This document shows positions 10,354 through 20,770 of a DNA stretch of 64,000 bases, in pieces (position 1 is the stretch's first letter; the number at the start of each line of letters is the position of its first letter). Source of the DNA: Pseudoscleropodium purum (lineage: Eukaryota > Streptophyta > Bryopsida > Hypnales > Brachytheciaceae); the NCBI GenBank assembly GCA_963969395.1, contig OZ017798.1, forward strand, positions 27,768,173 to 27,832,172. The letters are read 5' to 3'. Both the position numbers and the translations under genes were made by a program. Below the pieces are notes generated by a model. It searched no databases and had not been told where the DNA came from. It saw only the letters and a program-made list of their open reading frames with translations.

Positions 10354-11171
10354 TTGCAACTAGTTTTGGAGAGGGTTTTATTTCCTATAGAACACACTTG
10401 TGGTAGATGTGGTGAAAACATGCATTGGAAGAGAGATGCATCCAAAAAAGATGGTTTTAGATGGCATTGCACAAGGCATTGTAAAGCATTGCACTATTTA
10501 CATACTTTTTTTTTCTTCAATTCTAAATTGTCATTGTATCAAATGCTAACTATTATGCATTCATAGAGTAGAAGTTGCAAACAAGCAAAAACTATGATTG
10601 ATGCAACAATTTCTAAAAACACTATCATGGATTGGTACAATTTATGTAGATACATTTGTTGTGAGGCTTTGTAAAATCAACAACTGTAGAAAATTGAAGG
10701 TGTAGGGAGAAATGTGAAAATTGATGAGTTGCAATTTGGCAAACGGAAATATCATCGTAGTGCACAACTTGAAGGTTTATGGGTGTTTGGTGGCATGGAA
10801 TAAGGTAATGAGCATCATATGTTTTTAGAAGCCTTGCCCGATAGAACAAAAGAAACATTGATAGCTTTAACTTGTAGACATGTTGAACTTTGTACAACTA
10901 TTATTTTTGATTGTTGGTTAGCTTATGATTCTATTTGGTTAGCACAATTAGGTTTCTATGATATAACACTTAACCATTCTCATTTTTTTAAAGATCTAAA
11001 TATTGGTTGTCATACCAATTCCATTGAGGGCACTTGGGTGCATGTGAAATGATTGCTCAATAGAAATGGTATATGCAAAGTTTTACTTAATAGTTATTTT
11101 GTAGAATTTATGTGACAATGTTAGTTTTTAGCGAAAGGAGTAGATCCATTTGCAATGCTTTTGAACCATGT
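10354..11171 (+). pseudogene. Merlin/ISXO2-like transposase, decayed and interrupted
   Basis: This is a DDE transposase of the IS1595/Merlin group. An N-terminal zinc-finger piece (CGRCGENMHWKRDASKKDGF) is followed by KIDELQFGKRKYHRSAQ (first catalytic Asp), GLWVFGGME, then ALPDRTKETL, FDCWLAYDS (second Asp) and HTNSIEGTWVHVK (final acidic position). All three catalytic positions survive, but several stop codons break the frame (after CCEAL, after NQQL, after GGME, after WVHVK). The last codons lie beyond the nested LTR element: the frame at 11171 resumes at 15381 and ends at TAA 15421-15423. Confidence 0.8.
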
Positions 11172-11393
11172 TGTAAGAGTATAGATGTCAAAACAAACAT
11201 ATACTACTGAGTAAAATATAATATTAATCCAGAAATTAAGTTTACAATGAATAAGTGTTTACTTATATACTAATCTTTGTCTAGCTTTTACTTTAACTAA
11301 CTAAAAGTAAACTTTAAGTTCTATCTTTGAACTGAAGTTATCTTAGACTAGCAAGTGTACATCCGAGCTTCTAACTGGGCTTAGCCCATGACA
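11172..11393 (-). repeat. 3' LTR of the chromovirus
   Basis: 222 bp, TGTAAGAG...CCATGACA on the plus strand, matching 15123-15375. Confidence 0.93.
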
Positions 11394-11395
11394 TA

Positions 11396-11413
11396 TGCCT
11401 CCTCCTCCTCCTC
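11396..11413 (-). promoter_or_regulatory. Polypurine tract of the chromovirus
   Basis: On the minus strand GGAGGAGGAGGAGG lies two or three bases before the 3' LTR, the position of the plus-strand DNA primer in LTR retrotransposons. Confidence 0.7.
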
Positions 11414-11489
11414 CGTAACTAAGAAGGGAGGAGAAGATCTGCCCAAGGAACAACTAAGCCTGCATCGCGCAAAGAGCGCTCATAATCAT

Positions 11490-12726
11490 CCAAGGCCATT
11501 GCATCTTGCAAATGATGTAATGGTTCTCAAGTGGGCTCGGGCCAGCCAAGCTATTTCACAAGTAATTGCCAACTACGTCCTCGACGCCGATGTCGCAATA
11601 CCCGTTCAACTATGTACTCGTCGTCATTATCAGTAGTGGCATCTAAAGGATCTAGTGGATTGTGTAAAACAATACCAGGCTCATTATCATGTGCCAATTG
11701 AGAAGGCAAAGGATCCGCTCCTGCCGTCTTAACCAAACTCACATGGAAAACAGGATGAATACCGGGAGGAGTATTCAAACGAACCGCATGTGTACCAACA
11801 CATTCAAGCACGCGATAAGGAAGGGCAATCCAATCGAGCTTCTTGATCAGCCGTGTTGTATTGATGTTCTTCAATTTCAACCAGACACGGTCACCCGGAC
11901 GAAAGACTTTGGCCACGGAACGTCGTGCGTTAGATTGACGTTCTTGATTTTCTTGCGCAATCGCCATTGCTGTTTTCGCCATATCATTACTATGACTCCA
12001 TTGCTCAACAAGCTTACGTCCCTTCTCCGCCAGTGATAAAGAAGATCCTTGCTCCTCAGGTATGGTAAAATCCATGAGAGATTGATGAAAGCCGTGAGTC
12101 ATAAAAAATGATGACATACCTGTGGACTGCGTTACCCGATTATTCAATGCCATCATTGCTATTGGCAACTGAAGAGCCCAATCGTCTTGTTCAAATGCAG
12201 TGAAGATGCGAAGGTATGTTTCAAGCTCTTGATTGGCACGCTCCGTTGCACCGTCCGTCTCTGGATGAAAGGCTGTCGACAATCTCCGTGTGATCTTCAG
12301 CAATCGACACACTTCTCCCCACATCATACTCACAAATTGACTGCCGCGGTTGGAAACGACTGCGGTTGGTAGTCCGTGATGTTGAAAAACTTGCTCTAAG
12401 AGTTTTTGAGCCACATCAATAGCACGAATTTCCTTCATTGGTACAGCAATGATGGATTTGGACAAACGGTCCGTCACAACTAAGATATTCGTATAAGTGT
12501 TACTTGGTGCCAAGCCGGTAATAAAGTCGATGGAAAGTTCCGTCCATATCCATGCAGGAATTGGCATAGGTTTTAATAAACCTTGCTTCTGCTCACGCCA
12601 AATCTTAGATTTTCCACAGACATTACAATTTCTTACAAATCTTTGAACGTCTTGAGTCATTCCAGGCCACGTATATTCGCATGCGAGCAAGTCTCGTGTT
12701 TCTTCACGACCTGGATGTCCAGCCAA
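11490..12726 (-). pseudogene. Integrase and chromodomain of the chromovirus
   Basis: The frame carries the zinc-binding HHCC region (HPGREETRDLL ... CNVCGK), the integrase core and a C-terminal chromodomain (DDEYIVERVLRHRRRG...). The catalytic triad is D (SIDFITG), then N where Asp is expected (VVSNRGSQF, codon 12349-12351), then E 36 residues later (TERANQ). The frame stops at 11551; just beyond, the same frame would read LGWPEPT and EPLHHLQDA with two TGG codons turned to stops. Function is lost. Confidence 0.9.
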
Positions 12727-12744
12727 TGGTGAGTCATGAATAGA

Positions 12745-13284
12745 CTAAATCAATCGCGTTCGAAGTGGTTCGTACGCCGGTATCCATATTCGTCCACGCC
12801 AACGTAGCTGATGGGCTCCATCTACAGAGCATTCACTAATTGTGATCGGTAGGCCCCATTCTTTTGGTAGTCGGCGTAGGCCATCCATAACAGCCTTCCG
12901 CATCTTCCAATATTGATGATTCGTTTTGAGTCCAGCATCCCACAATGCAATCATCTCTGCGTCTGCAAATGGACATATGGGACGTGGTGTCATTATTGAC
13001 TCCGTAGCCGCGATTTCCTTTTCCGAATCCGCATCGCCATTTTTTATCCATGCAGATTTTGCAACCACTTTCAAAGCGTTACCATCTCCTTCCAATAGTT
13101 GATCCTTGGACATTTGGTATAATGGCATTGCAGGGATGTCGTCGTTGGTCTTCCCTTCAACAAGATTGATTTCGTGATCGACCCCTTTCCTGTGTGGCGG
13201 TAACGACTTTGCGTTTTGCCGATCGAAGGCATCAATAACTAGCATCAACCAGTCTGGAGCATGTTGCGCAGGATCCTTGTACAC
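12745..13284 (-). pseudogene. Remnant of reverse transcriptase joined to the region before integrase
   Basis: The frame starts with the N-terminal RT signature (LPPHRKGVDHEINL ... PLYQMSKDQLLE). It then jumps to sequence that normally follows RNase H (WDAGLKTNHQYW ... RGRIWIPAYEPLRTRLI). The RT catalytic YxDD block and all of RNase H are missing. A CAG-to-TAG stop separates it from the integrase frame. Confidence 0.85.
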
Positions 13285-13410
13285 TTTCTATTGAAGCGCC
13301 TTCTGAATGTCAACTAAGCTAGCAGTAAAAATCTGTACAGGTTCATCGCTAGCTTGCAAAGTCCGGATTGTTGCTGCTTGTATTTCCCGAATTGGTTCCG
13401 ATATAATGGG

Positions 13411-13827
13411 TCAAGTCTTGACGATCATCTTGAAAGGCTTCCGAATGCAAACCTCATCTTTAGCAGGTCGAATGCTAGCGTCATGTCGCTCCATCCAGCC
13501 TTTTCCAAAGATGACATTATCAATTTGTCCGGGAATAACATATGCAACAATCCTTTCTTCTATATTGTTGATATCAACTTTAAATATTGCTATGCGTTGA
13601 ATCATAGGTTGCTCCTTTATGGTTGTAACTTGTTCAAGGGGTCTTGGTTCGATTGGTGAAGAATCTAATCCGTTCTTCTTAACAAATTGCTCAGACACAG
13701 TTGCGAAGCATTGGCATCTAGAGTCGCATAAAGCACGAGTGGATAAAATTGAATTGATCAAAATATCAATGTACATACCATCCGTGTCAAGATTCTTATG
13801 TGAACGCCAACTTTTCAACTTCAACAA
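13411..13827 (-). pseudogene. Retropepsin-like protease of the chromovirus
   Basis: The frame contains ILSTRALCDSRCQCFATV, where the catalytic triplet DSG has become DSR, followed by the flap and C-terminal part (IPGQIDNVIFGKGWMERHDA). The Gly-to-Arg change in the active site should abolish activity. Confidence 0.8.
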
Positions 13828-13865
13828 CTTGCCTACACGCTTCCGACTGAGTCTTTTGCCGAAAG

Positions 13866-14954
13866 CTACTCGTTTTCCGATCCCATCTCAGAGTCAGAAT
13901 TCTCCACCTCTTTGACCTCCTCTATGACAACATTACTCTTCTTTTTGACTATGTGCACCTTTGTGGTCTTCTCCGCATCTTCTTTTTTAATCTTTCCTTG
14001 GGCATCACCCTTCTTGGACAAACAATCATTCGTGCGGTGGCCACACTTCAAACATAAAAAACATCGACCTTCATGTCGGCACTTCTCTTGTTCATTTGGC
14101 GTCAGGCGTCTTCGAAGCTTTCCTACTTGAACGGTAGGCGTCCAATCCATCTCATCTCCATCGGGCCACACGCGATTTGTTGTTGCCATCGGAGATGTAC
14201 AGCCTTTCTGATATTGAAGGCAATCGAGTTGAGAACCAACTGCCAACAAAGCCTACACAAAAGTGCCGTAGTGAACATACGTGACGGGCCCGATCATCGT
14301 GCGTTGCATCTCCACGTTGAGAGCACCTCGAAGATATCCAATTTTCACCATGTCAGGAATCGTGGTAAGCTGACTTTCACCAAGCTCTTTCTCAAACTTG
14401 GGTAAAAATGTTGCAAACGATTCTCTGCCTTGCTTCATTGCCTGAAGCCTATTCAACGCCCGCGCAGTTGCATTTGGGTCGATAAAAACGCTGTCAAGAT
14501 GCTGAACAAAAGTTCTTGCATCACAATCCGGTTGGTTTTGGTAGAATGATACTACCATCAACTGCGCTTTTGCCTCCATCCTAGTGAACAAATACGCCGC
14601 TTGGTCTTGGGGTGTCCCGAGTACTGCCCCATCAATTCGAAGCTTGTTATTAGCTTTGACCTTCCACATCGGGTAGCTCTTCCGACTACCATCGAACTTC
14701 AAGATGTCCGGCAATCGTTTACACAACGAAGGAGCAGTAACTCCATACTGCTGTTGTTGCAAAGATTGCAGCATCATCTGTGACGAAGATGGACCTCCCA
14801 ATTGCTTTTCAGCAAGTTCTGAACGCAACCTCATAATCTCCCGTCGATAGTCCTCCTCCATATATTCTTCTTGCTGTTGCTGCTGCAAAATCTCCTCATT
14901 CTCCTCGTTGAAAAGCGCGCTGTCTTCCATCTCCAAAAAGTAAGCACGCCTCAA
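13866..14954 (-). pseudogene. Gag polyprotein of the chromovirus with CCHC zinc knuckle
   Basis: Two adjoining frames (14954-14253 and 14249-13866) separated by one stop codon. The first has a Gln/Glu-rich N-terminus and a capsid-like body (DILKFDGSRKSYPMWKVKAN ... ALNRLQAMKQG). The second has a zinc knuckle, C-X2-C-X4-H-X4-C in CFLCLKCGHRTNDC, and a basic tail. Gag packages the element RNA. Confidence 0.85.
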
Positions 14955-15122
14955 CCAACATCTTCAAGCTTCGCAAAGCTTTCCTTTGCGTCCCAGTTCT
15001 GTAGTCGTCCCCTATTGTTACTACGAGGGTGGATAAAGTCCTCAATCAACTCGTCCAAGTTTTGTCGTTTGAAAAGCAAGGGTGGATTAAGCCCCTTCAA
15101 AGAGAGAGAATTTTCTGGATTA

Positions 15123-15375
15123 TGTAAGAGTATAGATGTCAAAACAAACATATACTACTGAGTAAAATATAATATTAATCCAGGAATTAAGTTTACAATG
15201 AATAAGTGTTTACTTATATACTAATCTTTGTCTAGCTTTTACTTTAACTAACTAAAAGTAAACTTTAAGTTCTATCTTTAAACTGAAAGTTAACTTTAAG
15301 TTCTATCTTTGAACTGAAGTTATCTTAGACTAGCGAGTGTACATCCGAGCTTCTAACTGGGCTTAGCCCATGACA
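15123..15375 (-). repeat. 5' LTR of the chromovirus
   Basis: 253 bp. It is longer than the other LTR because a segment containing AACTTTAAGTTCTATCTTT is tandemly duplicated. The sequence just inside it (minus strand TAATCCAGAAAATTC) does not look like the usual initiator-Met primer-binding site. Confidence 0.93.
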
Positions 15376-15711
15376 CATGTATCTTTATATCATCATTTGA
15401 TTCAACCTCTAGAGGATGAATAATCTACTTTGAAATTATTTTTATTTTTTTTAAAGTAACAGTGAGCTTGCAATGCCTTCTACAACAGTGAGCTTTTGTT
15501 TGTCTATTGTAAGGGAAAAGAGGGATGAGTTCAAAAAGAAATTAGAGTGAACAAGGAGAAAAGAGAAAAGGCAAAAGGGTGGAGTTGGGTAGATTGGGTT
15601 GGAACTTTTTAAGGACTTCCACAAAACCTTCCACAACAAATTTCAGGTTTAGCCAAGGGGGTGCTTGCTATTATGAGGGGTGTTCCTCTAATGCTAGGAT
15701 TTTGCTCAAAC

Positions 15712-16440
15712 TAAATTACAATTCTCCTTTCATATGAATGATAAGACTGATTTAAATTGAGATTGTTTAAGTGATATACATAGAAATATGCATAAAAACC
15801 TATTAGAATTGGTCATAACACATCTATGAACCACAGCAGGGGTCAAAGTCCAATCCCCAATCCAACCAAATTGCTTAATCAAATTCCCATAATGTATTTT
15901 CAACTTATCTCGTTCCCTACCAATCTGACACAACTTTGATTTTTTCCTTGTTGTTCGTACTACCCAATTTTCTATCCCATGGTGCACATATACACACCTT
16001 TATTATTCTGATATATGACGATACCTTGTATAGCAGAACCTATCTAAGCCAATCCTCCGTAAGCCAATAAACTTCTGTAAACCAATCTTATTAAACCAGT
16101 CTTGGACTAGGCCACATAACAAAGATTGTGACTAAAAATGACCTTCCAAAAGCCAATAAACCTCCCTAACATGTACTTGTTTGACCAATTCAAGACACAT
16201 TAGTTTAGAAAGGTTCTAGTGCATTAGGTGAATATGATAGGAATCAACATATGTAGCACCAATTTGGCCATTTCTAATACATTGTTCAAATGTGAAGCAA
16301 ACAAAGGTGATAGCAAAGTTGCTTTCTAGTCTGCAACACAAACGTGAGTTTTTAATTGGTTCGATATATCTTACCGACTCTAAATCTAAACTATTGCCAC
16401 GAAACTTTGTTGCAACTCACACCACATCTAAAGCATGGTT
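15712..16440 (+). pseudogene. Second, heavily decayed copy of the aspartic protease segment
   Basis: 15712-16025 and 16226-16440 align with 5342-5870. Nearly all differences are C-to-T or G-to-A, the signature of methylated-cytosine decay. A 195-200 bp insert (about 16028-16225) splits the copy at the codons for TSYW; the insert repeats AAGCCAATAAAC and related units. Confidence 0.65.
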
Positions 16441-18036
16441 ATCAGATTGGACAAGTTGCTCGTCTACCCACTTGTCTGATTTGCTCGTCCAATTGATCCG
16501 CTACCCATTTGAAGTAGTCAATGTAGAATTGACTTTCTTATGAGGTAAAAAAAGCTAATGTAGAATTACTTGCACGCCACTTGATTATGAAACTTGAGGC
16601 AGTGACTTAAGTTGATTGGGGTAGTACGAATGTTTTGATCTCCATCTTTGAGACCAAATATGCACAACTAGGTTCTATTGCTTTAACTACTAGGGGTGAA
16701 TCAATTTATAGCAACAAGCTACTTATTAAACAACGGAACTTTATATTATTCCTAAGTTGATTTAAGTTGTGGATTGATGGTAATTTTGAAGATTTTCTCG
16801 TTAAATTGACAAGTTGAAGTTTAAGGGGGCTAGGTGTGAAAAGTAAAAGGTATCTAAGCTAAATTGTAGAGTTTTTGTACTCTTCCCAAATTGATAAAAA
16901 AAATTAAAAATTATACCGTGATTCCCAAAAGATTTTGACGAATGAAGTTTGGATACTATTCCTATTCAAAACTTCATCTGCCAATTACGGTTAATTTAAC
17001 TATCAAAAAGTCTATTTGATGGGTAAAACTCTATGTTTTATCTTTTATGTAATTTACGAATTTAATGGAATTTGATCAACTTTGGTTGACTTCTGTAATT
17101 TTCCCTAACTAAATCTTGTTCTAAAATAAATTATCCAATGTTTGCCCAACTTTGAAAATAAAATACTTTTAAATGCCTAAAGATTCCCTACAATATTTTG
17201 TTCACTTTAAATAAGAATTTTCTTTAAAGGTTTTTTATTGGACGACTTATTGATTTAATTTTTTTATCTTTTGGGATTTTGTTGTTTAATATTTTTTTTG
17301 GAAGATGGAAATTTTTCCTACTTGATTCTTCTTATTATTTTAATGAATGTGAGTGATCTAAGCCTAATTCCTAAATATGATTCCAACTTCTTATAAAAAC
17401 ACACTTTAAAGGGTTTATAGTCAAGCTCTTACCTCTCCAATGATCATCTCCTTGTAGATGACTTGCGCATTCAACTCCAATGTTTTGTTATACGTTTCTT
17501 CCATTACTTGTTGTATTTTGTTTGTGTTTCTTCTTCTATTTTTTCCAACTTTTGGGGTTCTTGAAAATAATTTAAAATACTTCTACCAACTCTTTCTACT
17601 TCTTGTAAGGTTCCTTTGCTAATTTTCTATATATTTTTCACCTCAAAATTATCCCTAATTTTTGGTAATTCCTTCTAGGGCCAAATCTTGGAGACAATCT
17701 TGTCTTTTTAAACTATGGCCACTAATTTTGTAAGCCTAAATATCCCTTTACTAACCTTTTCAATCAAAGTGCTATTAAGACTAATTCTATAGTGCCTTCC
17801 TAGTTACTTGATTCTCTTTGTTTTGTCTCATTTAATAGTTGACTTTCGATATTCTCTCGAAATTTGCACTAGTCCAAACCCCTTGGTTGCCTTTCTTCTT
17901 CCCTCCTTGTGTGAGCTGAGTGTACTCATTGTTGGAGTCTAAATAGAGTGTTGTTGAATTTGTGTGCACTCATTGGAAATTGCAAGGTTCTTTAGGGATA
18001 AGTCTTCTTTCCCAATTGAGCTCTCCACACTCCCCT

Positions 18037-18610
18037 ATGGATCCTTTGTTCAAGTTTAAAAGAGAACAAAATAGTCAATTGATTGGCTTGAGCGTCCCTC
18101 TGATTGAACTCTGTTTTGATTTGGAAGCTCAATTAGTGAGTTTGATGGCCTCATGCTGCCCTGTTTGAAATTTGGATGCCATTCAATGAGGTTGATGGCT
18201 TCAAGCTCCCCTCTGGATGGGCCTAACTTTCAAAACTTGATTAGTGTGTTTGGATGTCTTAAGCTCCTCTTGAATGACCCTGTTTGAAATTTGGAAGCTA
18301 ATTAATGAGTTTTGGTGGTCTCAGATTTTGCTTGGATGGCCCTTGTTTGAAATTTGAAAGCTAATCAGTGAGTTGGAGAATCAAACCTCTCTTAAGTGGA
18401 CCATATTTTAATTTGGAAGCTATTAGTGAGTTTGGATGACACAAGCTTCCTTCGAATGCCCTATTTGAAATTTGGAAGCTAATTAATGAGTTTTGATGGC
18501 CTCAGATTTTCCTTGGATGGCTCTAGTTTGAAATTTGGAAGCTAATCAGTGAATTGGGGCAAGCCAAGCTTCTCTAATTGGACCCTACTTTGAATTTTTT
18601 AAACTAATGA
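18037..18610. repeat. Degenerate minisatellite, unit about 75-85 bp
   Basis: About seven units built on TTTGAAATTTGGAAGCTAAT followed by a GAGTTTTGATGGCCTCA-like half. A diverged array of the same family lies at 23290-23640. Confidence 0.75.
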
Positions 18611-20559
18611 GTGAATGTTTGGGGCCTATCAGTGTTTAGAACTCCACCCTCGAGTTCCAACATGCACAACTAGGTTCTATTATTATTGGTTCAATTCTAT
18701 GGGTGAGTGAGTGGTTTGTAGTAAACGAGCTACTTTCTAAGTAATGGAGCTTTTTTTACTAGATCCTACTTTATTCTTAAAGAAGAGTTGTAAAGCCTAA
18801 GCAAATCCTAACTTATCGAAATAGATTAAGGTTTTTTGAGTAAACTTTGAAATGGAATTTTCTTATTAAGATTGGTTCTAAGGGTTTGGATCAAACTGAA
18901 TTGACTATATTTCAAAGTTCCCTTGGAAAACTAAAAGCTTATTAGGTCCAAACTAGAAAGTGAACGGTATTTTCCAAAGGCTCTATTCTTTAAGTATTTT
19001 CTAATGTAATGCCAAGTTTTAGGTAAATAGGATTATGCAATTTTAGTATTTTCCCAATACTTTGTATGCTAATAATACTTGATCAATCCTTATTGGTTGT
19101 GTATTTTTCCAAACCTCCTAATGTCTTTCCCTTTAATTTCCTTAACTAGCTTGGATATAATTAATCCTACCTCTAAAGTTTATGTTTTTAATTTTAATTC
19201 AATTTTAATTTAATTTTTTATTTTAATCTATGTTAATACTTAGGTAGTTGTTGGTTAATTACTTGGAATTAATTTGCTATTGGTTTTACCGCTCAATTTC
19301 TACTTTTAGCTAATTAGTTGATTTGAATCTATCTCAATGATGTCTTAGTATAAAGGTGAAAGTATGAATTCTTTTTTACTTCTTAGTAAATGTTATTCTC
19401 CAAAGAATTTTTGATCGTTGATCGGTTAATCAAAATTCTCAAGTAATTCTTGTTTACTTTTGAAGTTTGGAATTCACTTCTACTTTGACTTTCTTTGACT
19501 TCTACTTTTATGGGGAATTTGGATCCTACTTAGATTCTGAATTTCCTTGAGAATATCCTTTTGGATGAATTTTTATATTTTCATCCAATTTAAAAGGCTA
19601 AGGTTCATTCCTTTATAACTTCTTCAATTTTTATCGGTTTTGTATGTTTAATATCTTTTTGGAAAGCTAAAGAAATTTCCTACTTAATTCTTGACTCTAA
19701 TTCTACTGATCTAATACTCTAATGGTCTGACTTAAATTCCTACCTACGGCCCTAATGATTAAATATGAATTGGGAAGTAAACAATAAAATAAGATAAAAA
19801 TGGGAATTAGGATATGGTTCGGAGAAGAGGGTTAAACACTAACCTCAATAACATTGGCCATGTCTTCTTCAACTTGCAATTTGAGTTCTACCACTTGTTC
19901 GTGCACCCCCTTCATTTCTTCCATATTTGCTTTGTATTTTTTCATATTTTTTATTCTTGATTTTTGTAGTTGGTATGGTCAACCTTCAATCTAAACTCCT
20001 TCACTTGTTCCAAGTTGAATTTTTATGTGATTTTTCCCAATTTCTTTCTAGTCTTTTTCTTTTTCTTTTAAAAAGTTCTAACTTCTACATCAAATCTTTG
20101 AAATTCCTAATCTTTTGGAAGTATTAGCTAAGTATTTCTAAGTCAACTTAGTTCCAACTAAGCCACCCTAGCCTTTCTTTAAATTAGCTAATTTCTAGAA
20201 CTCTTCTCAAGTCGATTGATTCTTTATAGATTGACTTTTTGAACTCAAGCTAAACCATGATGAAAAAGTCAATTTATTATTTTTTTTTATTGCACTTCCT
20301 ACTGCTAGTGGCTTCTACTCCTTCTTGCTCTCAACTACTAAAGGAACTTCTTATCATCCAAACATCTATTATGTTTATGTTTGTTGTGAATTGAGTGAGG
20401 TTTTGATGGTTCTGTATCTGGTTTGTAAAGAAGGTGCAGTACCCACAGGCAATTCGAGCTCTGGATGGAACCACAGGCTCTGAAGCTCTCAAGTGGACAG
20501 GTCAACTATGGTTGACCGAGGTGGCTGATCGATTACTGGATGACTTCCTTACTCTGATC

Positions 20560-20770
20560 TAACCTCCCTTGGGACTCCTTTAAATGAATTCAGATTTTGG
20601 TTAATTAATGGATTGCTGGATCACTGTCCTCACTCTGGTTTAGCTTCCCTGAGGCTTCTTTAAATGGATTCAGATTTGGGTTGATTAATGGACTCTCCTA
20701 CTCTGATCTAGTTACCCTGAGACTTCCTTTAAATGAATTCAGATTTTTGTCAATTAATTGATCTCCTCTA
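20560..20770. repeat. Three-copy tandem repeat, unit about 75 bp
   Basis: Units read CTCTGATCTA..., CCTTTAAATGAATTCAGATT, TTnATTAATGGA. Four decayed relatives (with AAAATCAGATTTTT) lie at 27940-28170. Confidence 0.7.

Larger units (their letters stand above)
11172..15375 (-). mobile_element. Ty3/gypsy chromovirus, complete with LTRs but inactive
   Basis: The element reads on the minus strand. LTRs are at 11172-11393 (3') and 15123-15375 (5'), both TG...CA on the plus strand, flanked by a perfect 5-bp target duplication CATGT (11167-11171 and 15376-15380). A purine tract (GGAGGAGGAGGAGG on the minus strand) abuts the 3' LTR. Gene order is gag, protease, remnant of RT, integrase, chromodomain. 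The RT-RNase H core is deleted, and protease, integrase and chromodomain all carry damaging changes. The two LTRs are very similar, differing by a roughly 30-bp internal duplication and a few substitutions, so insertion is younger than the Merlin host. Confidence 0.95.
10063..15496 (+). mobile_element. Merlin (IS1595/ISXO2-like) DNA transposon, decayed, with an LTR element nested inside
   Basis: Terminal inverted repeats of about 40 bp lie at 10063-10104 and 15458-15496; each holds two AAGCTCACnnTTG motifs. Without the nested retroelement (11172-15380) the transposon is about 1.2 kb, a normal Merlin length. It encodes a broken transposase (separate entry). No convincing 8-9 bp target duplication was seen. 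Confidence 0.75.
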
